Origin: an uncultured Moraxellaceae bacterium
Lineage (GTDB): Bacteria > Pseudomonadota > Gammaproteobacteria > Pseudomonadales > Moraxellaceae
Length of the DNA stretch: 14,842 nucleotides
Direction: 5' to 3'
NCBI GenBank assembly: GCA_937928295.1
Contig: CALEYY010000126.1
Coordinates: 1-14,842 of the forward strand
The notes under the pieces were generated by a model. The model ran no database searches. It had not been told where the DNA came from and saw only the letters and a list, made by a program, of their open reading frames with translations. Each line of letters opens with the position of its first letter. Position 1 is the first letter of the stretch. Shown in pieces: positions 9,725-14,842 of the stretch. Position numbers and translations under genes: made by a program.

Positions 9725-9730
9725 GGCCTG

Positions 9731-10660
9731 TCACATCCTTCCCGGAAGCAATGGATCGTTGAACGAAATCAGCTGGCGTGCGCTGCTGAAGGTGCGCTGC
9801 TCGCCCGTCAACGGATCAGCAAAGGACAGTCCGGCGGCGAGCAGCTGCAAAGGCTTATCATAAGCAGTCTGTTCGGCATCGGTATCAGGGGCCAGTATCG
9901 GATACATAGCATCAAACAGGATCGGCATGCCGAGGGCGGCAAAATGGACGCGAATCTGATGCTTGCGGCCGGTCACCGGGCGTACCCGGAAATGTCCCCA
10001 GCCAGCCTGAGACGCCAACAGCTCGATACCGGTCTCGCTGTTGGCCTCGCCGTTGCCCGTTTCCATGCGGAAAAAGGGTGTGCCAGCCTGCAGATGCGAG
10101 CAGTAACGCAGCGGAAAGCACAAGGCCGTATTGAGCGGCGCGATAACCTCATAGACTTTTTCGATGCGCCGTTCGCGAAACAGTGCCGAGTATTGCTCAC
10201 GGCTGTCACGGCGTTTGGAAAACAGCACCAGACCTGCTGTCTCGCGATCAATGCGGTGCAGGGGCACCAGATCATCGTTGCCGATCTCACGGCGCAGACG
10301 CGTCAGCAGGGTTTCCGAGAGAAAACGGCCAGCTGGCGTGACGGGCAGGAAGTGCGGCTTGTCGGCCACCAGCAGGTGCTCGTCTTCAAACAGGATTTGC
10401 GCCTGAAAGGGAATCACAGGTTCGGATGGCAGCTCGCGGTAGTAGAACACCACTCGGCCCGGCAGATACGGGCTGTGCACGGTCAGCGCCTGACCGGCTT
10501 CATCGCAAACGAGGCCGCGCAGGAAGCGCGCACGCCACCCCGGCTCCGACACGGCCGGAAAGCGCTGCAGCAGATAGGTCAGCAGATCGGGCCACTGCCC
10601 CGGCGGCAGGCCGTGACGGCTGGCACCAACACCATCGCGCAAAGGCAACGGGGATTTCAT
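9731..10660 (-). CDS. RluA-family RNA pseudouridine synthase
   Basis: This 309-residue protein isomerises uridine to pseudouridine in a structured RNA; which RNA cannot be told from sequence. The RluA catalytic motif HRIDRETAGL is at 135-144 with D138 the expected nucleophile. Also present are ILFEDEHLLVADKPHFLPVT (89-108), KVYEVIAP and VTGRKHQIRVHFAALGMPIL. The N-terminus (RDGVGASRHGLPPGQWP, about 8-24) is typical of a subgroup annotated only as 'pseudouridine synthase' in beta- and gammaproteobacteria, not of RluA, RluC or RluD, so no symbol is given. It starts 11 bp after the ccmE stop with a weak GGGCGG ahead, and is probably translated from the same transcript. Its place between ccmE and tamA suggests shared transcription, not shared function. 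Confidence 0.9.
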   Translation of the reverse strand: MKSPLPLRDGVGASRHGLPPGQWPDLLTYLLQRFPAVSEPGWRARFLRGLVCDEAGQALTVHSPYLPGRVVFYYRELPSEPVIPFQAQILFEDEHLLVADKPHFLPVTPAGRFLSETLLTRLRREIGNDDLVPLHRIDRETAGLVLFSKRRDSREQYSALFRERRIEKVYEVIAPLNTALCFPLRYCSHLQAGTPFFRMETGNGEANSETGIELLASQAGWGHFRVRPVTGRKHQIRVHFAALGMPILFDAMYPILAPDTDAEQTAYDKPLQLLAAGLSFADPLTGEQRTFSSARQLISFNDPLLPGRM

Positions 10661-10671
10661 GCCGCCCGCAC

Positions 10672-11109
10672 TCAGCGCTTGACGGGATGCCCCGCCTCTT
10701 CGATGGCCGACTTTACCTGCGGCGGCATGTAGTTTTCATCGTGCTTGGCCAGCACCTCATCGGCCTTGACCACGCCATCCTGCCAGCGGCCATTGGCAAT
10801 AATGCCCTGCCCCTCGCGAAACAGATCGGGCAGGATGCCTTCGTAGTCGACCATGACCGTCTTCTTCAGATCGCTCAGCGCGAAGCGAACCGCCAACGAG
10901 TTTGGCGAGCGCTTCAGCGAACCCTGCACTACCAGCCCGCCGACTTGGATGCGCGTGCCTTCCGGCGCTTCCTTGGCGAGCAGCTGCGAGGGCGTATAAA
11001 ACAGGTTGATGTTCTGACGCAGCGCATAGCTGGCTAGGCCAACAGCCAGCCCAATGCCGGCAATCAGCACAAGAATCCACATCAAACGACGACGACGCTG
11101 GGGATGCAT
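10672..11109 (-). CDS. ccmE: Cytochrome c maturation haem chaperone CcmE
   Basis: This 145-residue periplasmic haem chaperone is tethered by one N-terminal membrane helix (about 9-28). It receives haem from CcmC/D, holds it covalently and passes it to the ligation complex CcmF/H. The haem-binding histidine is H123 in HDENYMPP, equivalent to E. coli H130. The OB-fold core contains [12 protein letters not shown] and [21 protein letters not shown]. The start overlaps the local GGAG signal at the ccmD stop and is 2 bp from it. It is the last ccm gene here: ccmF, ccmG and ccmH, which usually follow, are replaced by a pseudouridine synthase gene. Confidence 0.97.
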   Translation of the reverse strand: MHPQRRRRLMWILVLIAGIGLAVGLASYALRQNINLFYTPSQLLAKEAPEGTRIQVGGLVVQGSLKRSPNSLAVRFALSDLKKTVMVDYEGILPDLFREGQGIIANGRWQDGVVKADEVLAKHDENYMPPQVKSAIEEAGHPVKR

Positions 11110-11111
11110 GG

Positions 11112-11303
11112 TTACTCCGACCGATTTTGGCGCTGACGCTTCAGCAGCAATTGTTGTTCACGATGCCAGCGCTTGGGGGCCCGGACACTCTGCCAAGTGA
11201 GCACGCCAAGGGAGCCAAAAAAGATTCCGTAGGACAGCCAGACATAGAGCCCATGCCCGCCCATCGCCAGAAACTCGGACCAGCTGGCGAAATAGAAGGT
11301 CAT
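11112..11303 (-). CDS. ccmD: Haem exporter small subunit CcmD
   Basis: This 63-residue, single-helix inner-membrane protein has the conserved segment MGGHGLYVW at 14-22, a hydrophobic helix at about 20-40, and a basic cytoplasmic tail ([18 protein letters not shown]). In System I cytochrome c biogenesis CcmD joins CcmA, B and C and is needed to release haem-loaded CcmE from CcmC. The start at 11303 overlaps the ccmC stop by 4 bp (ATGA). An upstream ATG at 11336 would add 11 residues inside ccmC and is not used. Length fits the family. Confidence 0.95.
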   Translation of the reverse strand: MTFYFASWSEFLAMGGHGLYVWLSYGIFFGSLGVLTWQSVRAPKRWHREQQLLLKRQRQNRSE

Positions 11304-12064
11304 GATGCTTGTCCCTCGACGAGTTGGCGAACCCACTGGCTTCTGCGCTCACGCTGCAAAATCTCCTGTCGGCTGCGCAGCAGGATCAGCGTGGCAAACA
11401 GGGCATACAGCCCGAGGAACATCACCAGCAGCGGCAGATACATTTCCGGCGGCATGGTCGGGCGCGCGGTGATGCGGAAGGTCGAGCCTTGATGCAGCGT
11501 ATTCCACCACTCGACCGAGTACTTGATGATCGGCAGATTCACCACGCCGACCAAGGCCAGCAGCGCGGACGCCTTGCTGCCCTGCGCCACTTCCTCGAAG
11601 GCATTCTGCAAGGCCATCACACCCAGATACAGAAACAGCAGAATGAGCATGGAGGTCAGGCGCGCATCCCAGACCCAGTAGGTGCCCCAGGTCGGCTTGC
11701 CCCAGAGCGAACCGGTGATCAGCGCCAGCAGGCAGAACAGCGCGCCCACGGGAGCCGCAGCCTTGGCCACCATCTCCGCCGTTTTCACGCGCCAGATCAG
11801 GCTGATGGCGCCGCAGATGGCCAGCAGCAAATAGCCGCCCATGGCCAAGCTGGCCGCCGGCACATGAATGAAGATGATGCGATAGCTGTTGCCCTGCTGG
11901 TAGTCCGCCGGCGCGACGGCCAAGCCCCAGACCAGCCCGACGGCAATGAGCAAGCCGGCCGGCCATGCAAACCACGGCAGCCAGCGCCCGCTGAGCTGGT
12001 AGAAATGGCGCGGGCTCACCGTGCTTTCAAATGTCGCCCAAAGGCGGCGCAGCCACTCAATCAC
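11300..12064 (-). CDS. ccmC: Haem transporter/handling protein CcmC
   Basis: This 254-residue, six-helix inner-membrane protein presents haem to CcmE. The tryptophan-rich WWD motif WGTYWVWDARLT is at 126-137, and the two haem-ligating histidines are H67 (FIHVPAA) and H191 (WWNTLHQGST). I chose a GTG start at 12064 because AGGAG lies 6 nt upstream and the resulting N-terminus aligns better with E. coli CcmC. The alternative is ATG at 12100, which overlaps the ccmB stop by 4 bp, as at the other junctions of this operon, and adds 12 residues (MKKRRNILQENG); I cannot exclude it. The family is certain, the start is not. Confidence 0.93.
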   Translation of the reverse strand: MIEWLRRLWATFESTVSPRHFYQLSGRWLPWFAWPAGLLIAVGLVWGLAVAPADYQQGNSYRIIFIHVPAASLAMGGYLLLAICGAISLIWRVKTAEMVAKAAAPVGALFCLLALITGSLWGKPTWGTYWVWDARLTSMLILLFLYLGVMALQNAFEEVAQGSKASALLALVGVVNLPIIKYSVEWWNTLHQGSTFRITARPTMPPEMYLPLLVMFLGLYALFATLILLRSRQEILQRERRSQWVRQLVEGQAS

Positions 12065-12070
12065 CCCATT

Positions 12071-12075
12071 CTCCT
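12071..12075 (-). promoter_or_regulatory. Shine-Dalgarno AGGAG supporting the GTG start of ccmC
   Basis: AGGAG ends 6 nt before the GTG at 12064, in the 32-bp gap after ccmB that would exist if the upstream ATG (12100) were not used. The ATG has no comparable signal. Confidence 0.6.
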
Positions 12076-12096
12076 GCAAAATGTTCCTGCGTTTTT

Positions 12097-12774
12097 TCAT
12101 GCGCCGCTCACGGCCAAGCGCAAGGCGGCAGCGGCGGCAAACGGGGCCAAGCACAGCGCCAATACCAGAAAGGCGCCGAGTAAAGCCAAATATCCGTCCA
12201 CCGGCAAGCCTGCCAGTGCGGCTTGAACGCTGGCCGTAGCAAAAATGAGCACCGGGATATGCAGCGGCAAGGTGATCAACGGCACCAGCACGCCACCCCG
12301 GCGCAGGCCCACGGTCAGCGCGGCACCGATGGCACTGAGCAGGCTCAGCGTCAGCGTGCCCAACAGCAGCGACGCCACCAACACCACAAGCACTGAACTC
12401 GGCAAATTCAGCAACACGCCGGCCAGCGGGGCCAGCATCGCCAGGGCAACGCCGGTCTGCAGCCAGTGCGCCAGCACTTTCGCCAGCACCAGCAACGGCA
12501 ACGGCGCCGGCGTGAGCAGAAGCTGCTCCAGCGTGCCGTCATCGAAATCGCTGCGAAACAGTCCGTCCATGGCCAGCAGCACCGCCAGCAGCGCCGCTAT
12601 CCAGATGATGCCGCCGGCCAGCTCGCGCAGCCGTGCCGGCTCCGGGCTGATGGCCAGCGGCACCAGCGTAATCACCATGAGAAAGAAGATGAGCGGGTTC
12701 AGCCATTCGCCGCTCTGGCGCCAGCCCAGCCGTAGGTCGCGCCGAAAAACCTGCACAGCCGCTTGCCAGATCAT
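12097..12774 (-). CDS. ccmB: Haem exporter membrane subunit CcmB
   Basis: This 225-residue protein has about six predicted membrane helices (for example LNPLIFFLMVITLVPLA and GGIIWIAALLAVLLAM) and is the permease partner of the CcmA ATPase. The complex uses ATP to free holo-CcmE from CcmC. The family motif FDDGTLEQLLL is near 75-85, followed by LPLLVLAKVLAHW. The start at 12774 gives an ATGA overlap with the ccmA stop and matches the usual length (about 220). The longer reading upstream lies within ccmA and is basic, low-complexity sequence, so it was rejected. Confidence 0.96.
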   Translation of the reverse strand: MIWQAAVQVFRRDLRLGWRQSGEWLNPLIFFLMVITLVPLAISPEPARLRELAGGIIWIAALLAVLLAMDGLFRSDFDDGTLEQLLLTPAPLPLLVLAKVLAHWLQTGVALAMLAPLAGVLLNLPSSVLVVLVASLLLGTLTLSLLSAIGAALTVGLRRGGVLVPLITLPLHIPVLIFATASVQAALAGLPVDGYLALLGAFLVLALCLAPFAAAAALRLAVSGA

Positions 12775-13388
12775 GCTGGAATCAACTCGATGGGCAGCAC
12801 CGGGCAGCGCAGGCTGAGACGATGATGCGTGGTCAGCAGCACCATGCCGCCCTGCTCGGCGTGATCGGCCAGCCAGCCTTCCAGCTCGCTGACGCCGGCC
12901 TGGTCGATGGCGGTAAACGGCTCGTCGAGCAGCCACAGCAGCGGGGCTTCGGTGAACAGCCGGGCCAGCGCCACACGGCGTTTCTGGCCGGCCGACAGCT
13001 GCGCCACCGGCATATCGTCATAGCCCAGCAAGCCGACGCGGGTCAGCGCCGTGGCTAACCGGTCGTCGCTTAATGGCGTGCCACGACACGCCGCGAGAAT
13101 TTGCAGGTTTTCGGTCACGGTAAGGGCGGACTTGATACCGGCGAGATGGCCAAGAAACAACACATCGCGCTGAAAACGCTGGCGGTCGGCGGCAACGGAG
13201 AGGTTCTGCCAGCGAATATCGCCAGCCATGAGGCTGCTCAAACCCGCGATCTGCTTCAGCAAGGTGGTCTTGCCGACGCCGTTCGGGCCCAGCACCTGTG
13301 CCACCTGCCCCGGCTGCAAAGCAAATGACAAGGCCCGATACAGGCAGCGGTCATCTCGCCAGGCTTCCAGGTTTTGCAGTTCCAGCAC
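12771..13388 (-). CDS. ccmA: Haem exporter ATP-binding protein CcmA
   Basis: This 205-residue ABC ATPase energises the CcmABCD complex at the cytoplasmic face of the inner membrane. Walker A is GPNGVGKTT at 34-42. The signature LSAGQKRRVALARL, Walker B LLWLLDEPF, D-loop and H-loop histidine (TTHH) all follow in order. The start is a GTG at 13388 (VLELQNLEAW), with GGAGG at 6 nt; this gives the family length (E. coli 207). An upstream ATG (13487) would add 33 residues with no family match. It is first in the ccm operon, with a probable promoter -10 (TACAAT) about 50 bp upstream that faces the divergent acetyl-CoA hydrolase-like gene. Confidence 0.96.
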   Translation of the reverse strand: MLELQNLEAWRDDRCLYRALSFALQPGQVAQVLGPNGVGKTTLLKQIAGLSSLMAGDIRWQNLSVAADRQRFQRDVLFLGHLAGIKSALTVTENLQILAACRGTPLSDDRLATALTRVGLLGYDDMPVAQLSAGQKRRVALARLFTEAPLLWLLDEPFTAIDQAGVSELEGWLADHAEQGGMVLLTTHHRLSLRCPVLPIELIPA

Positions 13389-13394
13389 TGACCG

Positions 13395-13399
13395 CCTCC
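13395..13399 (-). promoter_or_regulatory. Shine-Dalgarno GGAGG deciding the GTG start of ccmA
   Basis: GGAGG lies 6 nt upstream of the GTG at 13388. No ATG near this position gives a better start. Confidence 0.8.
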
Positions 13400-13432
13400 G
13401 CGAAAAATGAGCACCATGTCCGGTTTTATCGC

Positions 13433-13451
13433 CGCATTGTAGCCCAATGCG
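13433..13451. promoter_or_regulatory. 19-bp dyad, candidate operator between ccmA and the divergent gene
   Basis: CGCATTG-N5-CAATGCG has perfect 7-bp arms (13433-13439 and 13445-13451). It covers the ccm -10 box (TACAAT, minus strand) and falls at the expected -35 of the plus-strand promoter. It is upstream of both predicted transcription starts, so it should act as DNA rather than RNA. I do not recognise the regulator. Confidence 0.5.
13436..13441 (-). promoter_or_regulatory. Probable -10 box of the ccmABCDE promoter
   Basis: TACAAT on the minus strand matches 5 of 6 consensus bases, about 48 bp ahead of the ccmA start. No good -35 is seen 16-18 bp upstream, which fits a promoter that needs an activator or is weak. 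Confidence 0.45.
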
Positions 13452-13462
13452 TTCATTTTTCT

Positions 13463-13468
13463 TATGAT
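13463..13468 (+). promoter_or_regulatory. Probable -10 box for the acetyl-CoA hydrolase-like gene
   Basis: TATGAT matches 5 of 6 consensus bases. The predicted start near 13475 gives a leader of about 60 nt. The -35 region (TAGCCC at 13440-13445, 17 bp away) is poor and lies inside the 19-bp dyad, so a bound protein could influence both directions. Confidence 0.4.
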
Positions 13469-13481
13469 CTGCCAACGCTAC

Positions 13482-13501
13482 TTGCACAGCCCCTGCTGCA
13501 A
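13482..13501 (+). promoter_or_regulatory. Hairpin in the leader of the acetyl-CoA hydrolase-like gene
   Basis: TTGCACAG and CTGCTGCAA can pair (5 bp and 3 bp with one bulged C) around a CCC loop, 20 nt before the AAGGA ribosome-binding site. No U-tract follows. Its role is unknown. Confidence 0.3.
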
Positions 13502-13533
13502 CTCGGCCTCACAAAAATAAAAAAGGATGCAAC

Positions 13534-14842
13534 ATGCCCCGCATTTACACCAGTCTGGATGACTGCCTGGACGATCTCATGGTCTTTGCTGGCGAGCATG
13601 TCGTCATCGGCACGCCCTTGGGCATCGGCAAACCGAATGCGCTGCTGAATCGCCTCTACGCCCGCATCAAGGCCGACCCGGCCAAGCGCCTGCGCATTCT
13701 CACCGCGCTGTCGTTGCAGAAGCCGCAAACCAGCAGCGCGCTGGAGGAGTCGTTTCTGCGCCCGTTCATTGACCGTGTTTTCGGCAATTACCCCGATCTC
13801 GACTATGTGACGGACATGCGCAAGCAGCGCCTGCCGGCCAATGTGGAAGTGTCTGAGTTCTTTCTCAAGTCTGGCGATTACCTGCGCAACGACTACGCCC
13901 AGCGCCAGTACATGGCCACGCATTACACCCATGCCGCCCGCGACATGCTGCTGCAGGGCGTGAATGTGGTGGCGCAGGCAGTGGCCGTGCGAGAGCGCGA
14001 TGGCGTCAAGGAGTATTCGCTGTCGTGCAATCCGGATGTGACGCTGGATTTGCTGCCGCTGTTTGCCGCCACCGGGGCACAGGTATTTCGCGTTTTTGTC
14101 ATCAACCATGAGCTGCCGTTCATGGAAAACGATGCCATCGCTGACCTCAATCTGGTCGATGCCATCGTCGATTGCAGCGAAGGCACGCACACGCTGTTCT
14201 CGGCGCCGAACATGAATGTCAGCCTCGCCGAATATGCCATCGGCCTGCATGCATCGTCGCTGGTGCGCGATGGTGGCACGCTGCAGATCGGCATCGGCTC
14301 GCTGGGCGATGCCATCACCCAAGGTCTTTTGCTGCGCGATCGTCAGAACGACGATTATCTGGCGATGTTGCAGGCGCTGCGCAGCCAGCAGACGCCGGCT
14401 CAGCTCGGCCCGTTCGCCAAGGGTCTGTACGGCTGCAGCGAAATGTTCGTCAACGGCTTCATGGAGCTGATGCGTGCCGACATCATCCGGCGAGCGGTCT
14501 ACGATCACGCCGGCCTGCAACGCCTGATCAATGACGGTCGCATCAGCGAAACCGTCAGCCTGGCCACGATCGATGCGCTGGTGGAAATCGGCGCCATCCG
14601 CAGCGTGCTCAACGACGCCGATGTAGCCCTGCTGCGCCGCTTCGGCATCGTGCGCGATACCGTTAACCTCGCCGGCAACACACTGATGATTAATGGCCTG
14701 GCCATGCCGGCACGCCTGGACGACCCGATCACGCGTGCCACCTTGCAGCGCGACGGCCTCGGCGACACGCTCATCGGCGGCCACACCATGACCGGTGGCT
14801 TCTTCCTCGGCCCGCGTGATTTCTATCAGGCCCTGCGCGACC
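13534..14842 (+). CDS. Acetyl-CoA hydrolase/transferase family protein (cut by window edge)
   Basis: The first 436 codons are present and the frame is open to the right edge. The family moves CoA between acyl-CoA and an acid, or hydrolyses acetyl-CoA, through a glutamyl-CoA intermediate in the cytoplasm. The CoA-transferase motif GGTLQIGIGSLGDAI is at about 247-261. It is followed by LYGCSEMFVNGFMEL (298-312), where E303 is the likely catalytic glutamate by analogy with the TEMFSDG motif of 4-hydroxybutyrate CoA-transferases. The C-terminal half begins after about residue 350. Start: ATG at 13534 with AAGGA 8 nt upstream. The spacing between motifs and the length already seen suggest the longer form (over 600 residues) found in proteobacteria. 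The substrate cannot be told. It is divergent from the ccm operon, with no evident functional link. Confidence 0.85.
   Translation, partial: MPRIYTSLDDCLDDLMVFAGEHVVIGTPLGIGKPNALLNRLYARIKADPAKRLRILTALSLQKPQTSSALEESFLRPFIDRVFGNYPDLDYVTDMRKQRLPANVEVSEFFLKSGDYLRNDYAQRQYMATHYTHAARDMLLQGVNVVAQAVAVRERDGVKEYSLSCNPDVTLDLLPLFAATGAQVFRVFVINHELPFMENDAIADLNLVDAIVDCSEGTHTLFSAPNMNVSLAEYAIGLHASSLVRDGGTLQIGIGSLGDAITQGLLLRDRQNDDYLAMLQALRSQQTPAQLGPFAKGLYGCSEMFVNGFMELMRADIIRRAVYDHAGLQRLINDGRISETVSLATIDALVEIGAIRSVLNDADVALLRRFGIVRDTVNLAGNTLMINGLAMPARLDDPITRATLQRDGLGDTLIGGHTMTGGFFLGPRDFYQALRD

Larger units (their letters stand above)
13402..13461. repeat. 9-bp inverted repeat flanking the divergent promoter region
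   Basis: GAAAAATGA (13402-13410) is repeated in inverted form as TCATTTTTC (13453-13461), 51 bp centre to centre. One arm lies in the ccmA leader and the other just ahead of the plus-strand -10. A looping pair of sites is possible; AT-rich coincidence is also possible. Confidence 0.35.

Noticed and set aside
9122..10732. 536-codon plus-strand open frame opposite tamA and the pseudouridine synthase
   Set aside because: It crosses two well-supported genes on the other strand and shows no family features.
11309..12226. 305-codon plus-strand open frame opposite ccmC/ccmB
   Set aside because: Gln/Arg/His-rich antisense composition over two secure membrane-protein genes.
12775..12936. N-terminal extension of ccmB
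   Set aside because: It lies inside ccmA and is Arg/Ala-rich with no family match; the overlap start at 12774 fits.
13462..14784. 440-codon minus-strand open frame opposite the acetyl-CoA hydrolase-like gene
   Set aside because: The plus-strand frame has clear CoA-transferase motifs, a Shine-Dalgarno and normal composition. The minus frame is His/Gln/Arg-rich without any domain and would run through the divergent promoter region.

Overview
The window is a compact, gene-dense stretch of a bacterial chromosome, with roughly 55-60% GC by eye. It reads as a Gram-negative Pseudomonadota chromosome, most likely a gammaproteobacterium and less likely a betaproteobacterium. The grounds are the order thrS-infC-rpmI-rplT-pheS-pheT with an AUU-started infC, a TamA/TamB pair, and System I cytochrome c maturation genes. 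I cannot name the species. There are no tRNA or rRNA genes, insertion sequences, phage genes or CRISPR arrays.

Layout: everything up to about 13.39 kb is on the minus strand, so it is transcribed from right to left. (1) At the right, ccmA-B-C-D-E is tightly packed, with 4-bp ATGA overlaps at A/B and D/C. The cluster ends after ccmE with no ccmFGH. (2) It runs without a visible break into an RluA-family pseudouridine synthase, then tamA and tamB (ATGA overlap). (3) After a 116-bp gap with a probable promoter comes the translation operon: thrS, infC (AUU start overlapping the thrS stop), rpmI, rplT, pheS and the start of pheT, which runs off the left edge. (4) On the plus strand, from 13534 and running off the right edge, is a large acetyl-CoA hydrolase/transferase-family gene, divergent from ccmA.

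The genes are standard housekeeping functions: tRNA charging (ThrRS, PheRS), initiation (IF3), large-subunit proteins L20 and L35, rRNA/tRNA modification, outer-membrane assembly/transport (TamAB), and haem export and chaperoning to periplasmic cytochrome c. I see no convincing undescribed system.

The parts worth a second look are in the short gaps. There are tandem hairpins and a U-tract terminator between rplT and pheS, crossed by a small ORF ending in a Phe-rich run. A UNCG-capped irregular hairpin lies before rpmI, where L20 autoregulation acts in enterobacteria. A 19-bp dyad sits over the -10 of the ccm promoter and near the -35 of the divergent gene. A perfect IHF-consensus match lies between pheS and pheT. 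No gene-free stretch exceeds 145 bp.
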